Below are positions 1-11,172 of a stretch of DNA of 64,000 nt, one piece after another; the first letter of the stretch is position 1, and the number at the start of each line of letters is the position of its first letter. Source of the DNA: Sipunculus nudus (taxonomy: Eukaryota; Annelida; Sipuncula; Golfingiida; Sipunculidae); NCBI GenBank assembly GCA_026874595.1, contig CM049318.1:47100456-47164455 (forward strand), read 5' to 3'. Under the pieces are notes generated by a model. That model was not told where the DNA came from, searched no databases, and worked only from the letters and a program-made list of their open reading frames with translations. A program made the position numbers and the translations under genes.

Positions 1-616
1 TGACGGTGCTCTAACATAGAAAATTTAATAAAAAAGTGCACATGTATGGACTTATTTTCGCAGTGCCTGCAGATACGGGCCTGATTTTTGGTGTGTAGGC
101 AGATAATGACCAGTTACAGATCGAGTTCTTGTTTTGTCCCAGTTGACCTACTTTTGACCATTTGACTGCTCCTGAACATAGAAAGTTTCATGAAAAATAG
201 AAATTTTCATAACAAATGCATATGTACTGACTTTTTTTTCCTCAATGCCTGCAGATACCACCCTGATTTTTTATGTGTGGGTAGATAATGACAGTTACAG
301 ATCGAGTTCGCGTTTCGTCCCGGTTGACCTACTTTTCATTGTTTTACGGCTCCTAAACATAGAAAATTTCATGAAAGACAAACATTTTTATGGAAAATGC
401 ACATGTATGGACTTTTTTTCACAATGCCTGCATATACTGGCATGATTTTTGGTGTGTTGCTTGATAATGACCCGTTACAGATCAAGTTTGCATTTTGCCC
501 TTGTTGACCTACTTTTCACCATACGACACCTCCTGAACTTAAAAAATTTTTCAAAATTTTACAAATGTTTCTAATTTGCCCCAGGCGGGGCATTCGTGTC
601 GTTCCGACACATCTAG
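1..616 (+). mobile_element. Non-autonomous Helitron-like 3' end preceded by tandem units
   Basis: Three to four imperfect tandem units of about 162-180 bp fill this stretch; each has a recurring 'ACATAGAAA.TTTCATGAAA' block (near 15, 177, 357 and, decayed, 535) and a 'GTTGACCTACTTTT' block. The array ends in two adjacent hairpins: GCCCC/GGGGC (578-591) and GTGTCG-TTC-CGACAC (596-610). These are followed by AT and then CTAG (613-616) with a T as next base. A GC-rich hairpin a few bases before CTRR with a 3' T is the known signature of canonical Helitron 3' ends. The 5' TC end would lie left of the window. No coding sequence; the 66-codon ORF here is not credible. Confidence 0.6.
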
Positions 617-1520
617 TATAAATTTTTTAAATATTTGATATAATAATAGATTCTGACAGGTACTAGTTGACACATTTTAAGGTTTTATGATGGCATTAAG
701 ACACTTATAGTCATTAACAATCCTGTTTTGTTTATGCCAAAATTAATGCAAGTGTTTTGCAATCTATATGTTAAGTATATAGCTGTAAATTGTAATATGT
801 TCAGTCTTATAAATGACATATAAAAGCCATGATAGGAGGTACTTTTAGCCATAATTAAATTGCTTGGAATTTTTATATGGAAATATGTGTAACTTGTTTT
901 AGAAGTTAAAAATATTAACACATTTTTTGTTGGTCAAATGTATCCTTTCAAATAACTCTTCAGCACATCACATTTTTTTCTTTATTGCATTATTAAATAC
1001 TTTCAGACTCCAATTTTCCAGTATTACAAAGTATGATTTATTTTTATCAGATTTAGTTTATGTTCATTTGAAAATGGAAAATTTTAATTTTTTAAATCAT
1101 TTTATTTCAGCTAATAAATTAAATGTGTATTATTATATTTCAGCTTATCTCAGCTTTCTTCCTTGTTCTATAATTGACAGGGGTACATACATTTCCATGG
1201 CTATTTTATGCACATATAACTGTCATATAGCTGAGATTATGATACTTCTAGAAATATCTGATTATGAGAGGCACCTGCATCTGTGATATAGTCCAAAAAA
1301 GTGCACAATATCAGTTTGGCAAACATATATTTAATTATTGCTTATCACAGGGCCGTTAGCAGGGCCGTTTCCTCTTAGCTTTTAAAATGCTAATATATAT
1401 ATATTTATTTATATATATATATATATAATATATATAATATATTTATCTATATATATAATATATATCTATATAAAACAAAAGAAATAAGTATATTTTGTAT
1501 TAGCTAATATTTCCAAAATT
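617..1520. other. AT-rich non-coding stretch, OVCA2 upstream intron
   Basis: I see no gene here. Short ORFs on both strands are low-complexity AT-rich readings without domain signals or splice context. A (TA)n-rich microsatellite lies at about 1390-1470. From gene context (the next OVCA2 exon starts at 6076 with a split codon) this is most likely intronic. Confidence 0.5.
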
Positions 1521-1550
1521 CAGCTGAGCGACATGACCCATGACTCCCTG
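1521..1550 (+). mobile_element. F-family 3' terminus (decayed)
   Basis: CAGCTGAGCG followed by a decayed palindrome (GACCCATGACTC instead of GACCCATGGGTC) and CCCTGGTTTTT. It matches the 3' end shared by seven other copies in the window (23739, 40770 minus, 51984, 52630, 62662, 63408 and the 10071-10102 end). Only the terminus is recognisable; no matching 5' end is seen upstream. Confidence 0.55.
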
Positions 1551-1674
1551 GTTTTTTTCTTTTTCTCTCATTCTTTTCTCTTTATTGTATAGTTTGTGTT
1601 ACTACATGTGATGTATGCACATATGGAACTATGGATCTGAGGCCTTATATTTCTGAATAAAAAAAAATGATCAT

Positions 1675-4600
1675 TCATTCATTCATGAAAAAGAGATAGT
1701 ATGGACAAGGTAGGGTGTATATGAATGTAAGATAGTATGGACAAGGTAGAGTGTACATATGAATGTAAGATAGTATGGACAAGGTAGGGTGTATATAATG
1801 TAAGATAGTATGGACAAGGTAGGGTGTATATGAATGTAAGATAGTATGGACAAGGTAGGGTGTACATATGAATGTAAGAAAGTATGGACAAGGTAGGTGT
1901 ATATGAATGTGAGATAGTATGGACAAGGTAGGATGTATATGAATGTAAGATAGTATGGACAAGGTAGGATGTATATGCATGTAAGATAGTATGGACAAGG
2001 TAGGGTGTATATGAATGTAAGATAGTATGGACAAGGTAGAGTGCACATATGAATGTAAGATAGTATGGACAAGGTAGGGTGTATATGAATGTAAGATAGT
2101 ATGGACAAGGTAGGGTGTACATATGAATATAAGATAGTATGGACAAGGTAGGGTGTATATGAATGTGAGATAGTATGGACAAGGTAGGATGTATATGAAT
2201 GTAAGATAGTATGGACAAGGTAGGGTGTACATATGAATGTAAGAAAGTATGGACAAGGTAGGTGTATATGAATGTGAGATAGTATGGACAAGGTAGGATG
2301 TATATGAATGTAAGATAGTATGGACAAGGTAGGATGTATATGCATGTAAGATAGTATGGACAAGGTAGGGTGTATATGAATGTAAGATAGTATGGACAAG
2401 GTAGAGTGTACATATGAATGTAAGATAGTATGGACAAGGTAGGGTGTATATGAATGTAAGATAGTATGGACAAGGTAGGGTGTACATATGAATATAAGAT
2501 AGTATGGACAAGGTAGGGTGTATATGAATGTGAGATAGTATGGACAAGGTAGGATGTATATGAATGTAAGATAGTATGGACAAGGTAGGATGTATATGCA
2601 TGTAAGATAGTATGGACAAGATAGGGTGTATATGAATGTAAGATAGTATGGACAAGGTAGGGTGTACATATGAATATAAGATAGTATGGACAAGGTAGGG
2701 TGTATATGAATGTGAGATAGTATGGACAAGGTAGGATGTATATGAATGTGAGAGGATGTATATGAATGTGAGATAGTATGGACAAGGTAGGATGTATATG
2801 CATGTAAGATAGTATGGACAAGGTAGGGTGTATATGAATGTAAGATAGTATGGACAAGGTAGGGTGTACATATGAATATAAGATAGTATGGACAAGGTAG
2901 GGTGTATATGAATGTGAGATAGTATGGACAAGGTAGGATGTATATGAATGTGAGATAGTATGGACAAGGTAGGATGTATATGCATGTAAGATAGTATGGA
3001 CAAGGTAGAGTGTACATATGAATGTAAGATAGTATGGACAAGGTAGGTGTATATGAATGTGAGATAGTATGGATAAGGTAGAGTGTACATATGAATGTAA
3101 GATAGAACGGACAAGGTAGGGTGTATATGAACTTAAGAAAGTATGGACAATGTAGGATGTACATATGCATTAGATTTGAGATAGTATGGACAAGGTAGGG
3201 TGTTTATGAAAAAGTGAGATTGTATGTACAAGGTAGGGTGTATATGAATGTAAGATAGTATGGACAAGGTAGAGTGTACATATGAATGTAAGATAGAATG
3301 GACAAGGTAGGGTGTATATGAATTTAAGAAAGTATGGACAATGTAGGATGTACATATGAATTAGATTTGAGATAGTATGGACAAGGTAGGGTGTATATGA
3401 AAAAGTGAGATTGTATGTACAAGGTAGGGTGTATATGAATGTAAGATAGTATGGACAAGGTAGAGTGTACATATGAATGTAAGATAGTATGTACAAGGTA
3501 GGGTGTACATATGAATGTAAGAAAGTATGGACAAGGTAGGGTGTACATATGAATGTAAGAAAGTATGGACAAGGTAAGTGTATATGAATGTGAGATAGTA
3601 TGGACAAGGTAGGTGTATATGAATGTAAGATAGTATGGACAAGGTAGGTGTATATGAATGTAAGATAGTATGGACAAGGTAGGATGTATATGAATGTAAG
3701 ATAGTATGGACAAGGTAGGTGTATATGAATGTAAGATAGTATGGACAAGGTAGGATGTATATGAATGTGAGATAGTATGGACAAGGTAGGTGTATATGAA
3801 TGTAAGATAGTATGGACAAGGTAGGGTGTATATGAATGTAAGATAGTATGGACAAGGTAGGATGTATATGAATGTAAGATGGTATGGACAAGGTAGGTGT
3901 ATATGAATGTGATATAGTATGGACAAGGTAGGATGTATATGAATGTAAGATAGTATGGACAAGGTAGGTGTATATGAATGTGAGATAGTATGGACAAGGT
4001 AGGATGTATATGAATGTAAGATAGTATGGACAAGGTAGGTGTATATGAATGTGAGATAGTATGGACAAGGTAGGATGTATATGAATGTAAGATAGTATGG
4101 ACAAGGTAGGTGTATATGAATGTGAGATAGTATGGACAAGGTAGGGTGTACATATGAATGTAAGAAAGTATGGACAAGGTAGGGTGTACATATGAATGTA
4201 AGAAAGTATGGACAAGGTAGGGTGTACATATGAATGTAAGAAAGAATGGACAAGGTAGGTGTATATGAATGTAAGATAGTATGGACAAGGTAGGTGTTTA
4301 TGAATGTGAGATAGTATGGACAAGGTAGGATGTATATGAATGTAAGATAGTATGGACAAGGTGGGTGTATATGAATGTGAGATAGTATGGACAAGGTAGA
4401 GTGTGCATATGAATGTAAGATAGTATGGACAAGGTAGGGTGTACATATGAATGTAAGAAAGTATGGACAAGGTAGGGTGTACATATGAATGTAAGAAAGT
4501 ATGGACAAGGTAGGATGTATATGAATGTGAGATAGTATAGACAAGGTAGGATGTATATGAATGTAAGATAGTATGGACAAGGTAGGTGTATATGAATGTA

Positions 4601-5885
4601 AGATAGTATGGACAAGGTAGGTGTTTATGAATGTGAGATAGTATGGATAAGGTAGGATGTATATGAATGTAAGATAGTATGGACAAGGTAGGTGTATATG
4701 AATGTGAGATAGTATGGATAAGGTAGGATGTATATGAATGAAAGATAGTATGGACAAGGTAGAGTGTACATATGAATGTAAGATAGTATGGACAAGGTAG
4801 AGTGTACATATGAATGTAAGATAGTATGGACAAGGTAGGGTGTACATATGAATGTAAGAAAGTATGGACAAGGTAGGGTGTACATATGAATGTAAGAAAG
4901 TATGGACAAGGTAGGTGTATATGAATGTGAGATAGTATGGACAAGGTAGGATGTATATGAATGTAAGATAGTATGGACAAGGTAGGTGTATATGAATGTG
5001 AGATAGTATGGACAAGGTAGGATGTATATGAATGTAAGATAGTATGGACAAGGTTGGTGTATATGAATGTGAGATAGTATGGACAAGGTAGGTGTATATG
5101 AATGTGAGATAGTATGGACAAGGTAGAGTGTACATATGAATGTAAAATAGTATGGACAAGGTAGGGTGTACATATGAATGTAAGAAAGTATGGACAAGGT
5201 AGGTGTATATGAATGTGAGTTTGTATGGACAAGGTAGGATATATATGAATGAAAGATAGTATGGACAAGGTAGAGTGTATATGAATGTGAGATAGTATGG
5301 ACAAGGTAGAGTGTACATATGAATGTAAGATAGTATGGACAAGGTAGGGTGTACATAAATGTAAGAAAGTATGGACAATGTAGGGTGTACATATGAATTT
5401 GAGATAGTGTGGACAAGGTAGGGTGTACATATGAATATAAGATAGTATGGACAAGGTAGGGTGTATATGAATGTGAGATAGTATGGACAAGGTAGGATGT
5501 ATATGAATGTAAGATAGTATGGACAAGGTAGGGTGTATATGAATGTCAGATAGTATGACAAGGTAGGGTGTACATATGAATTTGAGATAGTATGAACAAG
5601 GTAGGTTGAATGTGAATGTGAGATAGTGTGAACAAGGAAAGGTTGTATATGTATGTGAGATAGTATGGACAAGGTAGGGTGTACATACAAACATAAGATA
5701 GTATGGACAAGGTAGGGTGCACAGAATGTATATGAATATGAGTTAGTATTGACAAGGTAGGTTTGAATATGAGATAGTATGGAAAAGATAGGGTGTATAT
5801 GAATGTGATATATCATGGACAAGGAAGGGTGTATATGAATATGGGATTGTATGGAAAAGGTAGGGTGTATATGAAAGTGAGATTA
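1675..5885. repeat. 35-38-bp minisatellite array, about 115-120 copies
   Basis: Tandem units of the type GATAGTATGGACAAGGTAGG followed by GTGTATATGAATGTAA. Length variants are 35 (AGGTGTATAT), 36 (AGGGTGTATAT) and 38 bp (AGAGTGTACATAT). A higher-order repeat of 365 bp is visible on the left: the TGTACATATGAATGTAAGAA block at 1861 recurs at 2226, and the rare ATATGCATG variant at 1976 recurs at 2341. A block of about 190 bp is duplicated near 3166 and 3356. Long minus-strand ORFs in all three frames (up to 832 codons) are by-products of the unit and are not called as genes. It sits in the intron before OVCA2 exon 6076-6216. Confidence 0.95.
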
Positions 5886-6075
5886 GGAAGATTCATATAA
5901 GATTCCTCCTGTTTTGTTTTGCCAGTGTTTAATCTGCACATAATAAAACGAAACTTTTTAGTCAGCCATGTCATCTATCTAAGTGAAAAAAAACATGTAT
6001 CATTAAGAATATTTTGTTGATCTTGTTATTCAGATTTGAAATGACACCATTTTCTGTGATATTTTGAATTTTCAG
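5886..6075 (+). other. Intron end and splice acceptor before OVCA2 exon
   Basis: Non-repetitive sequence between the minisatellite and the exon. It ends in a short pyrimidine-rich tract and ...TTTTCAG (acceptor AG at 6074-6075). No other feature is seen. Confidence 0.6.
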
Positions 6076-6216
6076 ATTCCCCTTTCAAATTTGACTTTGC
6101 CATCTTGGTGGCTGGATTCAAGAGTCACTCTGCTCCACACGAGTACCTGTATCATCAACCTATTGAGCTACCAACATTACATGTGTTTGGTGATACAGAC
6201 AAAGTCATACCGAAAG
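6076..6216 (+). CDS. OVCA2: OVCA2-like serine hydrolase, internal exon (catalytic Asp region)
   Basis: After the acceptor AG at 6074-6075 the reading frame (first full codon at 6078) gives SPFKFDFAILVAGFK, later LPTLHVFGDTDKVIPK, and stops being open at a GT donor (GTATTG at 6217). FAILVAGF and LHVFGDTDKVIP are hallmark segments of OVCA2/FSH1-family alpha/beta hydrolases. The Asp in the GDTDKVI segment is the expected acid of the catalytic triad. The exon enters with two bases of a split codon and leaves with one (G), which matches the terminal exon at 26952 (AG) to make a GAG codon. The nucleophile exon with the GxSxG motif is not in the window. Vertebrate OVCA2 is a compact small gene; here the following intron is 20.7 kb. 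Substrates are not well established; an esterase role is family knowledge. Confidence 0.85.
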
Positions 6217-8009
6217 GTATTGTACTTATTTCATTCCAGTACTAGACCTTCAAATTGTAAAGGGTACCATGATGAACTTCTTTTTTTGACCAGAATATGG
6301 GCAGATGACAAGTGACCTTGTGTATCAGCCAAATCAGAGGGGCATGGATAAAGTGAAGGGTGGAATGTCTCTAAAGGGGTAGCATCAGAGATGCAAAGGT
6401 ATCCCAAGACACACAGACAGATGAAACTAATAAACAAACTTTGTAGGTGGCACCAACAGTCATGTGTACAAGTCATGCAGAATCATAGGCTGATACATAA
6501 ACCACTCCTGACCACTAAGCTCAAATTAAAATGGTAGCATGAACGTGAAAAAGCTTAGAAATAACATATTGCATTAGAACTTTATCTTGTATCAACAGAC
6601 GCCCATAATAATTCAGGACAAAGCTAATGAGGCCTTCTGATTGCCTTATTGAGTGGTCTTGGATCAAGACAGATACAGATTTCTTCATTGGCTTTCTTTC
6701 TAGTTACAACCATTAAATTTACCCAGCTGGCTGTGACCAAGGGGTCAACACTCCAATAGACACCATGCAGTCCAACTCGGCCTTAACCTGATATATCATG
6801 GCTACTGGTATATGTCTTGGAGCACTCGTCACTGGTAACACTGTAGAGTCAGTTTGATCTTATAGGATACAAAAAATAAATCTTAATACTGCCTAAGTAT
6901 TTGTGTCTCACTAACAGAAACTAACAGTAGACTCCTTGATTTCATGCACATTCTAACTAATAGTAAGCAAGCTAAATTTTAAACAATAAGTTATGCCCAG
7001 TATGGGCTTAACTTGTCAATCTACTACATACATGTTAATATACTGAATTTGGCCTGCAATATGACATGTGAACTGAACAGAACCTAGTGCAGGCAAGGTA
7101 GTACCGTCTTTATTCCAATTTGGCAATCATTCTAATTTGTGGACCCCAAAAAATATTTTAAAAGCATGATTTCAAAGATGAATCTAATTTCTCAACTGCC
7201 ACATTTGTCTTTAGCCGGCACCACAGTTTGTATCTGACAAGCATTTTTCGCATTACATGACATGATATCACGCAACATACATATCAAACTGGAGCTTGTT
7301 TGGAATGCAACCTGTCAATTATTTTTTAAGAAACAAAGAGTCATCATAATATATAAAATGTTCAAAAGTTCCACATTAACATCAGTTTGTGACAAAGCAA
7401 ACTGGTGTACCACTCCTCGTACGCATGTGGCACGTGTGCAGTTCAGATTGAGATATCAGCTTGCAAGAATAGAGGAACTTTCATTGATGGTTATCTTTAT
7501 TATTATTAACCGTTGCTTCAGATAACTTTGATGCCTGGGAATGCAATGAACACCTACACCAACACACACTTGATTATTATATACCTTTGCTTCAGATAAT
7601 TTTGATGCCAGGGAATGCAATGGACATCTATGCCAACACACACTTTGATGTGACTTCTTCATATGACAGCGTCATGGAATAGTCCATGGTAATACAGTTG
7701 GAACAATCATCTGAGTTAAGCTTGAACAAGCACGGTTAGCTTTGGACAGATGACATTCTCACCAGCAGTTTCCGATCAAACGTTTACACTTTTAAATAGT
7801 TATAGGCCTGTAATGCACATTTTTTTTATCAAATGTTTTTTTTCTTGTTTTGGTATGAATGCGTCTAGATCTGGACTAGCAGGCATATCAGTGGCCACTT
7901 GGTACTCGAGTGTACTGTGGCGGTCCCATGGTGGAAATTGCTCTTTGACCCCTGCGAACCAGCTGACCAATGTAAGCATGTATTTCCGGTCATTAGCGAA
8001 CATGTGAGC
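6217..8009 (+). other. OVCA2 intron, mostly unique sequence
   Basis: No coding region is supported. A 74-bp direct duplication (7500-7650; GCTTCAGATA at 7515 and 7589) contains TTGATGCC.GGGAATGCAATG and CCAACACACACTT in both copies. The overlapping small ORFs around 7750-8120 on both strands lack any domain signal. Confidence 0.6.
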
Positions 8010-8167
8010 GAACATGTGAACTTAGTCATCTGTCCAAAAAAGCACACTAAAATTTCAATCTCAGAAATGGCTAGAGCTATCATCACCAAATTTTATGCCA
8101 ATGTTTGTCACATATGTCATACCTGAAATTGAGGTATTGATGGTGCCACCTACATTGATCTGTTTTT
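8010..8167 (+). mobile_element. E-family fragment, left half of host copy of F1
   Basis: Matches the E-family module at 20540-20690 and the inverse of 49580-49760 (TGTCCAAAAAAGCACACTAAAAT, CTATCATCACCAAATTTTATG, GGTGCCACCTACATTGA). It breaks at the T run 8163-8167, where F1 begins, and resumes at 10103 (ACAGGAGAAATGTAATTTTA). The same junction is uninterrupted at 10912-10965. Confidence 0.7.
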
Positions 8168-10102
8168 AGCTCAGCTGACTATAAGTCATCTGAGCTATAG
8201 TCGTGGTCCATTGTCCATCTTCCGTCCGTCTGTCTGTCCGTCCGTCTGCCCGTTTGTCCGTAGATGTGGCACGTTTTGAAACCGTAAGACTTAGGAACCC
8301 AGCATAATGTTAGATGTTCCCAAGATCTCCTACCAAGCCAAAAACTGGGTCTTTGTGACTTCGTTCCTTTGAGAAATTAAGGAAAAACCTCAAATTTTTA
8401 TTAAAAACCTATTTTCACTCTTCAGGACTGCCTAATATCAAAACCACTCATCTGTTTTTCCTCATATTTACCATAAATATTCTACTATATAGTTCCTATG
8501 TACATGCCAGAAATTAAGTCTGTTAAGTATAAATTCTTTAAGTTATGGGCCCGAACATAATAGACTTTGTAAAAAATCAGGAAAAATATTTACTCACTTA
8601 ACATGAAAAATTTTTTAAAACTAGAGTCTATTTTCCCAAGTATATAACTATGTTTAATTAAGATTTAATTGGGGTTTTTTTTAATTAAGATTGTTGTTTG
8701 CTGGGATCTGAATTTTGTAAATTTTTTAAGTTATAAGCATAAAAATAAAATCAGTACCTTAAATTTAGCCCAACTTTGACCATGGCACGTTTTTCTCCTG
8801 TATGTACCATTGATTTAATTTTCACAGCATGTAAACATAAATATTTAATTTGTTTAAATCTGAAATTTGAAAATAAAAGCTTGAAAATTAAGCTAGTTAT
8901 TGATTTTTTTTCTTGAGGCTCTACTGTAGTCATTTGCTTTGATAACAGATTACAGATGCAGGGTCCCACTCCAGGTCACTGGAAGTTGGGCTATGCCAAG
9001 GTTTCTGATTTGTTACAGTCACTGGGGGAGACCCCCTGCTGTGACAGGTGTACAGTTATTCTAATATCACCACCCCATCCCCCCTCCCCCCCCCCCCTCC
9101 CCCGGAAAACCAAGCCCACTAAGTGTAATGCAGTAATTGTTATTGTTTTCTCTGTATTTCCTTAATTGAAACGCTGTTTCCACTCCAATATACAAAAACT
9201 TTCCTTAAAAAAGTAATTCAAGTGTAATCCAGAAGATGCCATGTTGTGTTAATGTAGCATTTTTAAAGAAATAAATTTTCTTTTAAATGATTTTAACAGA
9301 TATAATTGAACCCATCAGTATGCTTAAATTTATAAAATATGAAGCACATTATGGATAAATAAAGACACAATTGAAAATTGTGAAATCCAAATCAAGTATT
9401 ATTTTTAGATATTTATTGTTTTGCAGATTTAAAAGATATATTTTTGTGGTAAAAGATAAATAAACATTTGTATGCATGGTGTGGTGTTATATGACAAGAT
9501 TGAGATTTATGATGATGCAATTGAGAATTATGAATCAACTTTTATATTCAGATGTATCTGTTTTATTGGAAATGTATAGAAGTATAAACTTAAATTTAAA
9601 AAAATTGATGTGATAAAAAAATTAGGATTTAATTCAAACATTTGTTCATTATTTTCCTGCCACAGCAGAATTTGAGATCAGGCTTTGTTTGCCTTGTTTT
9701 ATGTTGTTAATTAGTTATATTTCATCTGTATACATTTCATAAAAAATACATATATATTTAATAATGTATATTATACAAATAAAAATAGATATAATTAAAC
9801 AAATTTGTAAACTACTGAAATGTCAACAGTTAATCAAAAAGCCAACTGATGATCATGGTAATTGTACAGATCATTTGTTCACAAACTGCTCACATGCTTC
9901 AGTTTCAACATTAGGAAACACATGGTCAGGTCACAAAATATTATTTGCAACAATTTCTTGCTCATCAATACAAACCAATCATATAAACCAACCATGGCCT
10001 TTATTACCTCTTCCTCTTACACTTGATCTCTATTTGATATTATTTTAGATTTTTACCTTCAAGGTCAACTTTAGCTGAGCACAGTGACCCATAGGTCCCT
10101 TG
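8168..10102 (+). mobile_element. F-family element F1, apparently full length, non-autonomous
   Basis: The 5' end AGCTCAGCTGACT... folds as TAGCTCAG/CTGAGCTA (8167-8197) and is followed by GTCCGTCCGTCT-type repeats. The 3' end is TTAGCTGAGC, a near-palindrome GACCCATAGGTC, then CCTTG. The 5' inverted-repeat motif GCTCAGCT pairs with AGCTGAGC near the 3' end, inside the terminal palindrome. Positions 8260-8960 are homologous to 45475-46040 and to 50190-50750. No transposase or Rep/helicase reading frame is present; the C-rich ORF at 8956-9165 is not credible. It is inserted in the T run of an E copy (see 8010-8167). Non-autonomous Helentron/Helitron2-type mobility is my inference. Confidence 0.65.
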
Positions 10103-10539
10103 TTTACAGGAGAAATGTAATTTTAGACTCTTCTAGCTTATACACTGTTTTTATGATGAAATTGTTAAGCTGATTGGTTTTAAACTTTACAAGAATTATT
10201 CTATGTTAGGGTTCTGCCAGTTTTATAAGAATAGATTGGGTAAATGCAGCTTTAAAAAAGTAGTGTAGCCAATTGAAAAAGGCTTTCTGTGTTTGAAAAC
10301 AGATTTGACAACATGCTGAGTTTCAGCAGCCAAGTCAAGAGGTCACTCAGTACAACCAGGTGGGGGTCCAGACATCACCATGGCAACTGACCTGGCTCTG
10401 TTCAGTGTCTAGACAATGTGTTTACACGTCTAGACACAGCATCTAGACGTCTAGACACATTGTCTAGACGCAGAATGCCCAGATAAGAACTATTGGACTA
10501 TATATTTTAACTGTTTGAAAAAACTTGGTTTGTATTTTT
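10103..10539 (+). mobile_element. E-family fragment, right half of host copy of F1, with GTCTAGAC cluster
   Basis: Continues the E module broken at 8167 (compare 10921-10965 and 21104-21250). Positions 10362-10539 are duplicated at 10978-11160. Both copies carry several GTCTAGAC palindromes within about 90 bp. Confidence 0.6.
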
Positions 10540-11172
10540 AGCGAATCTGTGAGCTTATGCAGTGGTGTGGCGTCGTCTGTCTTCCGTCATCCGTCGTGCA
10601 TCATAGCTATCTCAAAAAGGGCAGGAGCTAGCATCATATCTCTGCATTGGTTTGACTTATCCACCTGAAATTTTACATGTGTATAAATCTTGGAAAGCTT
10701 TCTTGGTTTTATGACAGGTGGTGCCACCTACATTCACGTTAATGCTGCAGACATCCAAGCTCATATCTTGGGAACCGCGCCACCATTATTGCACAGCGTA
10801 CATCTGTTTATCAGCCTTGGGATATAATCACTTATATCTCCACTTGAAATTTTCATTGTGTTGACATCATGGATAGCTTTCTTGATTTTATGACAGGTGG
10901 CGCAAACACATTGATGTGTTTTTTACAAGCGAATATGTAATTTTAAACTCTTCTCGCTTATACACTGATTTATGATGGTGGGGTCCAGACATCACCATGG
11001 CAACTGACCTGGCTCTGGGGGGGGGGGGTGTCTAGACAATGGGTCTAGACGTCTAGACACATTGTCTAGACATTTAAACACAATGTTTAGATGCAGAATT
11101 CCCAGATTATTGAAACTATATCTTTCAACTGTTTGAAAAAACTTGGTTTGCATTTTAAGCGAATCAGGTTTA
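10362..11172. repeat. Direct duplication (10362-10555 and 10978-11172) rich in GTCTAGAC palindromes
   Basis: Both copies begin GTGGGGTCCAGACATCACC, pass through the GTCTAGAC cluster, and end ...TGTTTGAAAAAACTTGGTTTG(T/C)ATTTT.AGCGAATC (shown in pieces). The second copy also holds a G10 run near 11019-11028. The spacing of 616 bp suggests a segmental tandem duplication of part of E. Confidence 0.75.

Noticed and set aside
1675-5822. Very long minus-strand ORFs (up to 832 codons) as repetitive-protein genes
   Set aside because: All three minus frames are open over the same minisatellite and the frame rotates with unit length. There is no start context, signal peptide or non-repeat domain.
1675-5885. 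Possible CRISPR-like array
   Set aside because: There are no unique spacers; the whole unit is repeated, with length variants. Eukaryotic minisatellite.
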